Below, piece by piece: positions 1 to 8,045 of a DNA stretch of 64,000 bases (position 1 is its first letter; each line of letters starts with the position of its first letter). The notes under the pieces are model-generated. The model had not been told where the DNA came from, did not search any database, and was given only the letters and a program-made list of their open reading frames with translations. Both the position numbers and the translations under genes were made by a program. Location of the stretch: contig OW818667.1 in the NCBI GenBank assembly GCA_942493125.1, positions 310,001 through 374,000 on the forward strand, given 5' to 3'. This stretch comes from Fusibacter_C sp942493125 (lineage in GTDB: Bacteria > Bacillota > Clostridia > Peptostreptococcales > Acidaminobacteraceae).

Positions 1-1209
1 TGGATGCTTGAGCTTTCTAAGCGCCTTCGCTTCGATTTGTCTGATGCGCTCTCTCGTAACATCGAACTCTTTACCCACTTCTTCAAGCGTTCTAGCGCGT
101 CCATCTTCAAGACCAAATCTGAGCTTCAATACTTTTTGCTCTCTTGGAGTAAGCGTTTCAAGCACTTCCATGAGTTGCTCTTTGAGCATAGAGAATGCCG
201 CTGCATCTGCAGGTGCTGGTGCATCATTATCTGGAATAAAGTCGCCAAGATGCGAATCTTCCTCTTCGCCAATCGGCGTTTCCAAAGAGACAGGTTCTTG
301 AGCAATCTTTAAGATTTCACGCACTTTTTCTACAGTCATATCCATTTCTTTTGCAATTTCTTCAGGCAGTGGCTCACGACCATACTCTTGAAGCAATTGA
401 CGTTGGACACGAATTAATTTGTTGATCGTCTCTACCATATGCACTGGTATACGAATGGTTCTCGCTTGATCGGCGATCGCACGTGTAATTGCTTGGCGAA
501 TCCACCAAGTTGCATAAGTCGAGAATTTGAAGCCTTTTGTCCAGTCGAATTTCTCGACGGCTTTAATCAAGCCCAAGTTGCCTTCTTGTATAAGGTCTAA
601 GAATAACATACCGCGGCCTACGTATTTCTTAGCGATACTCACGACGAGACGCAAGTTTGCTTCACAGAGTTTACGCTTCGCTTCTTCATCGCCGAAAGCC
701 ATACGCTTAGCGAGTTCAACTTCTTCATCACCAGATAATAGCGCGACTTCGCCGATCTCTTTAAGGTACATACGCACTGGATCGTCGATATTGATGCCTT
801 TTGGAATTGAAATGTCGATGATCTTCTCATCCTCATCTTCATCTTCAGCTGGCTCAAGTTCATTTAAACGATCAATATCATCAATATCATCAATATCGTC
901 AATGTCATCATCTATGTCATCCAAATCTTCCAGATCATCTAAGTCTTCTAAATCCTCGAGATCTTCCAAGTCGATGTCTTCAATATCAGCTATATCATCT
1001 ATGTCAATTGCATCTTCTTCGTCTTCTGGTATCACTGTTATATCCATAGCGGCAAAAGCCTCGTAGATTTCGTCGATTTGATCTTTGTCGATCTCAATCT
1101 CAGAAAGCTTATCCTGGATTTCTACATAAGTGAGACTCCCAGTTTTTTTCCCTTTTTTAATTAACCCTTTTACAATTTCTTGGTGTTTGGCATTCAATTT
1201 TTCACTCAA
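1..1209 (-). CDS. rpoD: RNA polymerase primary sigma factor RpoD (SigA), 3' end cut by the window
   Basis: Directs core RNA polymerase to housekeeping promoters. The frame is open to the window edge: 403 codons are present and about ten C-terminal residues are missing. Start is TTG at 1207-1209, 8 bases after AAAGGAGG. Residues 1-60 are a region 1.1-like helical domain. Residues 61-129 are an unusually acidic D/E/I/L tract. Then come region 1.2 (DPVRMYLKEIG), region 2 (NLRLVVSIAKKY, GLIKAVEKFD, FSTYATWWIRQAI), region 3, and region 4 (TLTPREQKVLKLRFGL, TLEEVGKEFDVTRERIRQIE). The gene lies 15 bases downstream of dnaG, as in the B. subtilis macromolecular synthesis operon. Identity is certain; only the end is lost. 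Confidence 0.97.
   Translation of the reverse strand, partial: MSEKLNAKHQEIVKGLIKKGKKTGSLTYVEIQDKLSEIEIDKDQIDEIYEAFAAMDITVIPEDEEDAIDIDDIADIEDIDLEDLEDLEDLDDLEDLDDIDDDIDDIDDIDDIDRLNELEPAEDEDEDEKIIDISIPKGINIDDPVRMYLKEIGEVALLSGDEEVELAKRMAFGDEEAKRKLCEANLRLVVSIAKKYVGRGMLFLDLIQEGNLGLIKAVEKFDWTKGFKFSTYATWWIRQAITRAIADQARTIRIPVHMVETINKLIRVQRQLLQEYGREPLPEEIAKEMDMTVEKVREILKIAQEPVSLETPIGEEEDSHLGDFIPDNDAPAPADAAAFSMLKEQLMEVLETLTPREQKVLKLRFGLEDGRARTLEEVGKEFDVTRERIRQIEAKALRKLKHP
874..909 (-). repeat. 9-bp tandem repeat inside rpoD
   Basis: Four tandem copies of a 9-base unit, GATGATATT on the coding strand with slight variants. They encode D-D-I repeats within the acidic tract of RpoD. The repeat keeps frame, so copy-number change would lengthen or shorten the tract without breaking the protein. 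Confidence 0.8.
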
Positions 1210-1224
1210 TTGAATTGCCTCCTT

Positions 1225-3018
1225 TCAGTTTTTTAATTTATGGTTCCTCATTTTCATAGTCAAAGCCTGTTTCTCGATGCGTCTTTGCTGAATCAAATGT
1301 TGAATATTCGCTTGCTCGTCAGAATCTTTAAGCTGCAAATTGAGTGATTCAATCTCATCGTCGAGATTTAAAAGCAATAAATTATTGATAATGAAGTCAA
1401 TATCGATATCAGAAACGTTGTCAAGTTGACTTTGAATGATGTCAAGCAGCCCAGTGGAAATCGAGAGGTCTGCATTTTCGATGATATGTTGCATCGAAAA
1501 TTCGGTGTGTGTGTTGTAATAGCTGATGACATAATCAATGATTTCTTGTAGCTCATCTGTGTAAGTGAACTGAGCGATCATGGCTTTATGCTGGTCAGAT
1601 AACGTATCGAATTTGTGAATGTAAAATGTAACCAGCTGTCTCTCCAGATAACGCTTTTTGTCACTTGAAACCTTTGGTATCGCTTCGGTTTTCTTGTTTT
1701 TCGTATGAAAACCATATTGGGAATTGGCATTGTAATTCTCTTTAAAAACCTCTTTGGCTATCAATTCCCTACTAACGTCTAGTAAGTTGGAAAGATTGTC
1801 GATATAGAGGTTTTTTTCGAAGGCATTGGTAAGTTCACCAATAATTACAACTGCTTTGGATAAAAATTCTATCTTTTCTTGGTCGTTGTTTAAATTGTAC
1901 GCCTGCATGAGATGATTGAGTCGATATTCTGTAGCAGTCACCGCTGAATCGATCTTCTCTTTAAACTTGTCAGCGCCGTACTTTTTTAGGTAATCGTCAG
2001 GGTCCATGTTTTCGCCTAGAACGATGATTTTAATTTTGTCTACGATGCCTTGTAAGACATCCAAGCTTCGAAGGGTTGCTTTCTGACCTGCAAAATCTGA
2101 ATCATAGCAGATGATGACTTCGTCTGCATATCTACGCATCAGTCGTCCATGCTCGGCTGTAAGTGCAGTGCCAAGCGTTGCAACGGCATTTGTAAAACCG
2201 TAAGTATGCAAGGCGATAACGTCCATGTAACCTTCTGCGATAATGAGTTGTTTTTTGTCGGAATGACTGTTTTTAGCAAGGTTCAGTCCGTATAGGGTCT
2301 GGCTCTTGTTAAAAACTTCAGTTTCAGGAGAATTGAGATACTTTGGTAATGAATCGTCCATAACACGTCCCCCAAAGCCGATAACCTTGCCTTTAGGGTT
2401 GATGATTGGGAACATAATCCTGTTTCTGAAACGGTCATAATAGCGCGATTTTTCCTTATTTGGTATGATTAGCCCAACATTTTCAAGATCTGATATCGCA
2501 TATTTTTGTGATAGACTTTTAAGCAAATCAGACCATGCATCACTTGAAAAACCAATGCCAAATTGTTTGACGACGTCGACATGTATGCCACGTCTTTCTA
2601 AATATGCCATGGCATCAGGATGCGTTCGCAAATTTTTATAGAAAAAAATTGCGGCGTCTCTTAATATATCATAATACTTTCCATGTTGACTACTGTTTTT
2701 TTGTCCTGCGCCTTTGGCAAATTGTGTGATGTCCACATGATACTTGTCGGCCAAAAACTCTACGGCGTCTATGCTGTCCAGATTCTCATATTGTGTGATG
2801 AAGTTGATGGCATTGCCTGCGGCGCCACAACCAAAACAGTGATACAACTGCTTTTCTTCAGAAATTATGAATGAGGGTGTCTTTTCATTGTGAAATGGGC
2901 ATAAAGCTTTATAATTTTTACCGGAGCGATCGACTGTTATATAACTTGAGATGACATCGATGATGTTGACGTTATCGAGTATATAGTCGAAAATATTCCC
3001 CTCAGATCTATTGCTCAT
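1225..3018 (-). CDS. dnaG: DNA primase DnaG
   Basis: Makes RNA primers at the replication fork for DNA polymerase III and works with the replicative helicase. The 597-residue length is normal for the family. The N-terminal CHC2 zinc finger shows C40, H43, C61 and C64 (CPFHNEKTPSF, HCFGCGAAGN). The catalytic core has the TOPRIM glutamate E262 in AEGYMDV and the D306-x-D308 pair in YDSDFAG. The divergent C-terminal 150 residues are the expected helicase-binding domain. The gene sits 15 bases before rpoD and is probably cotranscribed with it. A 120-base gap separates it from dgt upstream, so it may also have its own promoter. Confidence 0.97.
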   Translation of the reverse strand: MSNRSEGNIFDYILDNVNIIDVISSYITVDRSGKNYKALCPFHNEKTPSFIISEEKQLYHCFGCGAAGNAINFITQYENLDSIDAVEFLADKYHVDITQFAKGAGQKNSSQHGKYYDILRDAAIFFYKNLRTHPDAMAYLERRGIHVDVVKQFGIGFSSDAWSDLLKSLSQKYAISDLENVGLIIPNKEKSRYYDRFRNRIMFPIINPKGKVIGFGGRVMDDSLPKYLNSPETEVFNKSQTLYGLNLAKNSHSDKKQLIIAEGYMDVIALHTYGFTNAVATLGTALTAEHGRLMRRYADEVIICYDSDFAGQKATLRSLDVLQGIVDKIKIIVLGENMDPDDYLKKYGADKFKEKIDSAVTATEYRLNHLMQAYNLNNDQEKIEFLSKAVVIIGELTNAFEKNLYIDNLSNLLDVSRELIAKEVFKENYNANSQYGFHTKNKKTEAIPKVSSDKKRYLERQLVTFYIHKFDTLSDQHKAMIAQFTYTDELQEIIDYVISYYNTHTEFSMQHIIENADLSISTGLLDIIQSQLDNVSDIDIDFIINNLLLLNLDDEIESLNLQLKDSDEQANIQHLIQQRRIEKQALTMKMRNHKLKN

Positions 3019-3138
3019 TTCTTCACCTTTCTAATACTATGGAATTTGTAACATTCCAATTAGTGCCTCTAACTATTTCGACATTTTACGCTAAAATCCT
3101 TTTTTATTGTAAAAGTTTATTTTGGAAATTGCATAATT

Positions 3139-4152
3139 TTAATATAACCAAAATTTTGGTATGAACAACTCCTTATATAAGTTGACTGCATAGCGATCAG
3201 ACATACTGGCGACATAATCTTTGACGGCTTCCACGCCATCTCCACTCTCGTAGTCTTCTATGCGTTCACTAGGCATCTGTTCGGGGTACTTTTTATAGTA
3301 ATCATAGAGCGATTCCACGATATATTCTGCACGCTCTTCTTCCTTTTTAGCTTCTTTGTTGAAATAGACATTTTCAAACATGAAATCGCGCAAACGATTA
3401 AATGCCGATTCAATATCAGGACTCATCTTAATTTGAGACGACTGTTCACTATTTTTGATGATGTCCATGATCATCGTGTTGATACGCGCACTATGTGAGT
3501 GGCCAAGTGCCAATTTCAAGTCTTCTGGAATATCGTGACCATTTAATACACCAGCTCTGATGGCATCGTCAATATCGTGATTGAGATAGGCGATGCGATC
3601 GCATTTACTTACTATTTGTCCTTCAAGTGTATTCGGCGTACCCGACGACCCATGATGTACGATGCCGTCTCTAACTTCTTCCGTTAGATTTAAGCCAAAT
3701 CGGCTCTTATTTCTGCGCTCAAGATAATCCACGACGCGTAGGCTTTGTTCATTGTGTTTAAAACCTGTTGGATGAATGGCGTTGAGGCGCGCTTCACCAC
3801 AGTGACCAAATGGCGTGTGACCGAGATCGTGTCCAAGTGCGATTGCTTCTGTGAGATCTTCATTTAATCTAAGGGCTCTTGCAATCGTGCGCGCTATCTG
3901 CGCGACTTCCAGCGTATGTGTTAATCGCGTTCTATAGTGATCGCCTTCAGGTGACAAGAAGACTTGTGTTTTATGTTTGAGGCGCCTAAAAGATTTGCAG
4001 TGAATGATGCGGTCTCTATCCCGCTGATAATCCGTTCGAAGAGGACAAGGTTCTTCAAGTGATCTTCTACCAAGAGAATGGATCACCTTCTGTGCCCTTT
4101 CATCAAGAATCTTTAATTCCAGTTGCTCTTGTGATTCGCGCATGTTTATCAT
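3139..4152 (-). CDS. dgt: dNTP triphosphohydrolase (Dgt-like)
   Basis: HD-domain enzyme that hydrolyses deoxynucleoside triphosphates, classically dGTP, to the nucleoside and triphosphate. Start is chosen at 4152 (MINMRESQEQ) because AAGGAGG lies 8 bases upstream; an upstream in-frame ATG at 4221 lacks a site and overlaps the promoter. That gives 337 residues, typical of the shorter Firmicutes clade. HD metal ligands are visible: H79 in THTLEVAQIA and H108-D109 in ALGHDLGHTPFGH. The characteristic REEPCPLRTDYQRDRDRI-like segment is present as LEEPCPLRTDYQRDRDRI. Upstream of dnaG, in the slot between the PPDK genes and primase. The actual preferred nucleotide cannot be told from sequence. Confidence 0.92.
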   Translation of the reverse strand: MINMRESQEQLELKILDERAQKVIHSLGRRSLEEPCPLRTDYQRDRDRIIHCKSFRRLKHKTQVFLSPEGDHYRTRLTHTLEVAQIARTIARALRLNEDLTEAIALGHDLGHTPFGHCGEARLNAIHPTGFKHNEQSLRVVDYLERRNKSRFGLNLTEEVRDGIVHHGSSGTPNTLEGQIVSKCDRIAYLNHDIDDAIRAGVLNGHDIPEDLKLALGHSHSARINTMIMDIIKNSEQSSQIKMSPDIESAFNRLRDFMFENVYFNKEAKKEEERAEYIVESLYDYYKKYPEQMPSERIEDYESGDGVEAVKDYVASMSDRYAVNLYKELFIPKFWLY

Positions 4153-4198
4153 CTCATGTGCCTCCTTAGGCCAATATTGCGTCAACACTTCTATTGTA

Positions 4199-4228
4199 TG
4201 TATACAAGACCTAAAAATCAATCGTCAA
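4199..4228 (-). promoter_or_regulatory. Probable SigA promoter of dgt
   Basis: On the minus strand TTGACG (4223-4228) is followed after 18 bases by TATACA (4199-4204). It lies about 46 bases before the chosen dgt start. The -35 is good and the -10 moderate. Confidence 0.5.
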
Positions 4229-4233
4229 ATTGT

Positions 4234-4277
4234 AAAAGTTTGTCATTTGATATAAGTTTGTCATTTAAAATAAGTTT
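4234..4277 (-). repeat. Direct repeat upstream of the dgt promoter
   Basis: The 13-base word AAATGACAAACTT (minus strand) occurs twice with an 18-base period, plus a partial third copy. It lies just upstream of the probable dgt -35, a place suitable for an activator site or an AT-rich UP element. Confidence 0.5.
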
Positions 4278-4335
4278 ACTAAGGAAAAATTGTAACTATG
4301 TCTATAATATTGATTACGAGTTGATTATAAAGTGA

Positions 4336-4359
4336 ATAGGAGCTGATGTCAGCTCCTAT
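4336..4359 (-). terminator. Hairpin after ppdK, probable terminator
   Basis: An 11-bp stem (ATAGGAGCTGA/TCAGCTCCTAT) 13 bases past the ppdK stop. The minus-strand tail is AT-rich rather than a clean T run, so termination is likely but not textbook. Confidence 0.6.
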
Positions 4360-4371
4360 CCTTTATGACTT

Positions 4372-6999
4372 TTATTTTTTATTGTTGATAGCTGCGTGAG
4401 CGGCTGCTAAGCGTGCAATTGGAACACGGTATGGTGAACAGGATACATAATCCAAACCAGAACGATGGCAAAAATCAATCGATTTTGGTTCGCCACCATG
4501 CTCGCCGCAGATGCCGATTTTAAGATTAGGTTTTACACCTCTACCTTGTTCAACAGCCATCGTGATGAGTTTTCCAACGCCGTTTTGATCGATGGTTTCA
4601 AATGGATCTTTATCAAACACATTTTTCTTGAGGTATTCAGGTAAGAATTTCCCTGAGTCATCTCTTGAGAAACCAAGTGCCATTTGTGTCAAGTCGTTCG
4701 TACCAAATGAGAAGAATTCAGCTTCTGCTGCAATCTCATCTGCGATTAAACAAGCTCTTGGTACTTCTATCATCGTACCAATCTTGTAATCAAGTGCGAT
4801 ATCGCCTTCTCCAATAATTTGGTCCGCCACTTTTTTAACTAAGTCTCTTAGAATCGTGTATTCCTTCATATGACCTACAAGTGGAATCATAATTTCTGGT
4901 TTTACATCGATGCCAAGCTCTTTTTTGCAGTAAAGTGCCGCTTCTATGATCGCAATACTTTGCATCTCATAAATCTCCGGATATGTGACACCCAATCTAC
5001 AGCCTCTATGACCAAGCATAGGATTGACTTCAGAGAGGTTTTCGATTTTATATTTGACGAATTCATAAGTCTGATCGAGATCTTTTGCTAGAGTGCGGAT
5101 TTCTTCATCCTTATGCGGTACGAATTCATGTAATGGTGGATCGAGTAAGCGCACAGTTACAGGTCTTGCGCCAAGCGCTTTAAAGATACCTATAAAATCT
5201 TCTCTTTGATATGGAAGAAGTAATCTGAGGGATTCAAGTCTTTCTTGTAAAGTACCTGAAAGAATCATTCTTCTTACATTTAAGATACGCTCTTCGCTGA
5301 AGAACATATGCTCAGTACGGCAAAGGCCAATGCCTTCTGCACCGAATTTCACTGCGGTCTCTGCATCAAGCGGCGTATCTGCATTGGTTCTGATCCCCAG
5401 TGTTCTGAATTCATCTGCCCAAGACAATAAGAGTGCAAAATCGCCAGTCAAAGCAACTTCGACAGTGTCGAGTTTGCCTTTATAAACTGTACCTGTATTG
5501 CCATCAAGAGAAATCCAATCGCCTTCTCTGAAAATCTCATCGCCCACTGTAAAATACTTGTCTTCTTCATCTACAGAAATTTCGCTACATCCAGCGACAC
5601 AGCATTTACCCATGCCTCTTGCAACAACCGCTGCATGTGAAGTCATACCACCTCTAGCTGTTAGAATGCCGTTTGCGACAACCATGCCTTCGATGTCTTC
5701 TGGTGACGTTTCAGTACGCACTAAGATAGATTCGACGCCTTTTTCCTTTTGACGTGCGACATCCTCAGAATGGAAATAAATGCGTCCAGACGCTGCACCT
5801 GGTGATGCAGGTAGTCCTGTTGCTACAGCCGTCGCATTTTTAAGTGCTTCTGGGCTGAACATCGGATGTAAGAGTTGGTCAAGCTGCGATGGTTGAACGC
5901 GTAAGAGTGCTTCTTCTTTCGTAATGACGCCACTCTCAACCATGTCTACAGCAACTTTAACTGCAGCAAAAGCCGTTCTTTTACCAGTTCTCGTTTGAAG
6001 CATGTATAATTTACCACGTTCCACGGTAAATTCGATATCCTGCATGTCTCTATAGTGTACTTCTAGAGCATTTGCGACATCAATAAACTGCTGATAGACT
6101 TCTGGCAATGCATCCTTGAGTTCATCAATTTCTTGAGGTGTTCTAATCCCTGCAACAACGTCTTCACCTTGCGCATTGATCAAAAATTCGCCAAAGAGTT
6201 TGTTTTCGCCAGTAGATGGATTTCTGGTAAAAGCAACACCAGTTCCAGATGTATTGCCCATGTTTCCAAATACCATGGATTGAATATTGACTGCTGTACC
6301 CATATCATGTGGGATGTCATTATAGTTTCTATAAACTCTTGCACGATCGTTGTTCCAAGAACCAAATACGGCTTCAATCGACATCATCAATTGATCAACC
6401 GGATCCATAGGGAATTCGAACCCTTTTTCTTTTTTTACGATCGCCTTAAATTCGCTGATGATATGCGCAAAATCCTCAATCGTCAACTGTGTATCCAAAG
6501 TGTGACCTTGTTTATCTTTTTGTCCGTCCAGAACGCGGTCAAACTTATACTTTGGAATTTCTAATACGACGTCACCAAACATTTGAATAAATCTACGATA
6601 GCAGTCATATGCAAATCGCTTGTTTCCCGTTAGTTGCGCTAGTCCCTCTACAGAGTTGTCATTAAGACCCAAGTTTAAAACCGTGTCCATCATGCCCGGC
6701 ATAGATACAAACGCCCCTGAACGCACTGATACAAGCAACGGATCATTGAAATCACCGAGGACTTTACCAGTCTTTTGCTGTAATCCTTCGAGGTATTCAA
6801 GGATTTCAGCTTTGATGCTGTCGGAAATTTTCTTTCCATCGACATAGTATTGATTACAAGCTTCAGTTGTGATGGTGAAGCCATCGGGTACAGGTAAACC
6901 GATCTTCTTCATTTCTGCGAGATTGGCACCCTTTCCACCCAATGTTTTTTTCATTTCCTTGCACCCTTCTTCAAAGGCATAAACATACTTTTTCATCAT
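4372..6999 (-). CDS. ppdK: Pyruvate, phosphate dikinase
   Basis: Interconverts pyruvate, ATP and phosphate with PEP, AMP and pyrophosphate. In anaerobes it works in glycolysis or in PEP supply. At 875 residues it is full length. In order: N-terminal ATP-grasp nucleotide-binding domain (GGKGANLAEMKKIGLPVPDGF), the swivelling phosphohistidine domain with catalytic histidine in GGMTSHAAVVARGMGKCC, and the C-terminal PEP/pyruvate TIM barrel ending with the GICGEHGGEPKSIDFC segment. Start is ATG-ATG at 6999 or 6996 behind GAGGGAAGG. Its regulator is encoded directly upstream, but a hairpin terminator lies between them, so expression may be partly independent. Confidence 0.97.
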   Translation of the reverse strand: MMKKYVYAFEEGCKEMKKTLGGKGANLAEMKKIGLPVPDGFTITTEACNQYYVDGKKISDSIKAEILEYLEGLQQKTGKVLGDFNDPLLVSVRSGAFVSMPGMMDTVLNLGLNDNSVEGLAQLTGNKRFAYDCYRRFIQMFGDVVLEIPKYKFDRVLDGQKDKQGHTLDTQLTIEDFAHIISEFKAIVKKEKGFEFPMDPVDQLMMSIEAVFGSWNNDRARVYRNYNDIPHDMGTAVNIQSMVFGNMGNTSGTGVAFTRNPSTGENKLFGEFLINAQGEDVVAGIRTPQEIDELKDALPEVYQQFIDVANALEVHYRDMQDIEFTVERGKLYMLQTRTGKRTAFAAVKVAVDMVESGVITKEEALLRVQPSQLDQLLHPMFSPEALKNATAVATGLPASPGAASGRIYFHSEDVARQKEKGVESILVRTETSPEDIEGMVVANGILTARGGMTSHAAVVARGMGKCCVAGCSEISVDEEDKYFTVGDEIFREGDWISLDGNTGTVYKGKLDTVEVALTGDFALLLSWADEFRTLGIRTNADTPLDAETAVKFGAEGIGLCRTEHMFFSEERILNVRRMILSGTLQERLESLRLLLPYQREDFIGIFKALGARPVTVRLLDPPLHEFVPHKDEEIRTLAKDLDQTYEFVKYKIENLSEVNPMLGHRGCRLGVTYPEIYEMQSIAIIEAALYCKKELGIDVKPEIMIPLVGHMKEYTILRDLVKKVADQIIGEGDIALDYKIGTMIEVPRACLIADEIAAEAEFFSFGTNDLTQMALGFSRDDSGKFLPEYLKKNVFDKDPFETIDQNGVGKLITMAVEQGRGVKPNLKIGICGEHGGEPKSIDFCHRSGLDYVSCSPYRVPIARLAAAHAAINNKK

Positions 7000-7028
7000 A
7001 AAAACCTTCCCTCACAAAGAATTTTTAT

Positions 7029-7064
7029 AAAAAACCCATAGTAATCCAGTGACTTACCATGGGT
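7029..7064 (-). terminator. Intrinsic terminator between ppsR-like gene and ppdK
   Basis: An 11-bp stem with one G-U pair (ACCCATGGTAA/TTACTATGGGT) followed by TTTTTTAT on the minus strand. It lies 36 bases after the upstream regulator's stop codon. Confidence 0.85.
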
Positions 7065-7099
7065 CAATTACCTAAAGACAATACGCATTACGCTTTAGC

Positions 7100-7918
7100 C
7101 TACTTCAATTTGATGTTGAGTCCTGTGATTTCTAGTATAATGCTCGCCGTTTCTTCAATAGCTTTATTGGCGACATTGATGACAGGACAACCTAGCTGCT
7201 TATACACTTGTTCGGCGTAATCCAACTCATGAAGGATGCGATCAAAGTTCGCATATTCCACATCCGAAGAAAGGCCAAGTGCCCTTAATCGTTCGATGCG
7301 GATCTCATTGAGTTTTTCAGGTGAATTGGTAAGTCCGATTAATTTATTCTTTGAAACTTGGAATATTTCTTTAGCGACTTGTATTTCAGGTACGAGTGGC
7401 ACGTTGGCCACCTTTACATTTTTATGCGATAAATACATGCTCAAAGGCGTTTTTGACGTTCTCGAGATGCCGAGTAAAACGACGTCAGCATATTTGAGCC
7501 CTCTTAAGTCTTTACCATCGTCGTACTTGACTGCAAACTCAATCGCTGCAACTCTTTCAAAATAATCGTCATCAAGCTTATACATCGTACCTGGTTTTCT
7601 CGCTGGTTTATCGCCAAAAAACGACGTAAATTGGGTCAATACCGGAGATAGGATATCATGGCACAAGACATTGTGCTGTGCACACATGGTGACGATCGTG
7701 TTCGTAAGTTCTTCAAGCACTGTTGTAAACAATATCATGGATTTGTGTTTAGATGCTTCTATGACGATCTCTTCAACCGCATCGGCGTCGCGAACGTAAT
7801 TATACTTCTTCACGACATAATCTTTATTTAAAAATTGATTCATAGCTGCTCTGGCAACGTGAGATGCTGTCTCGCCCAGGGAATCTGAAAGTATAAAAAT
7901 ATAATATCGATTGTCCAT
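7100..7918 (-). CDS. PPDK/PEP synthase regulatory protein (DUF299 kinase/pyrophosphorylase)
   Basis: Bifunctional ADP-dependent kinase and phosphate-dependent pyrophosphorylase that inactivates and reactivates PPDK by phosphorylating a threonine beside its catalytic histidine. The 272 residues show the family start (IFILSDSLGETASHVARAA) and the P-loop-like signature LGISRTSKTPLSMYL near residue 150. It is the homologue of B. subtilis YqfL, whose gene sits in the same gly-yqfL-dnaG order. Here ppdK itself lies next door, which supports PPDK as the target. Start ATG at 7918 follows GGGAGG. An unusual U-tailed hairpin precedes the ribosome binding site. Confidence 0.93.
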   Translation of the reverse strand: MDNRYYIFILSDSLGETASHVARAAMNQFLNKDYVVKKYNYVRDADAVEEIVIEASKHKSMILFTTVLEELTNTIVTMCAQHNVLCHDILSPVLTQFTSFFGDKPARKPGTMYKLDDDYFERVAAIEFAVKYDDGKDLRGLKYADVVLLGISRTSKTPLSMYLSHKNVKVANVPLVPEIQVAKEIFQVSKNKLIGLTNSPEKLNEIRIERLRALGLSSDVEYANFDRILHELDYAEQVYKQLGCPVINVANKAIEETASIILEITGLNIKLK

Positions 7919-7929
7919 CTAAACCTCCC

Positions 7930-8022
7930 AAAAAAAATGCTACATCATAATATTTATATCCCAATATTTAATTTTAAAACGACAAATATTTTTGGAAAGT
8001 ACAAAATTTATTTGTAGCATTT
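7930..8022 (-). promoter_or_regulatory. Long-loop inverted repeat with U-tract directly before the PPDK regulator
   Basis: On the minus strand AAATGCTACA (8022-8013) and TGTAGCATTT (7944-7935) form a 10-bp stem around a 68-base AT-rich insert. The insert has its own smaller AATATTT/AAATATT stem. The 3' arm runs into T8 and then straight into GGGAGG, the ribosome binding site. It could be the glyS terminator with an odd loop, or an attenuator of the regulator gene. Confidence 0.45.
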
Positions 8023-8045
8023 AAAAAAATCGACAGTCAATACGT

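Noticed and set aside
527..1066. Plus-strand open frame coding a serine-rich 179-residue protein
   Set aside because: It is the antisense of the RpoD acidic repeat; serine repeats arise from reverse-complemented GAT codons, and no binding site is present.
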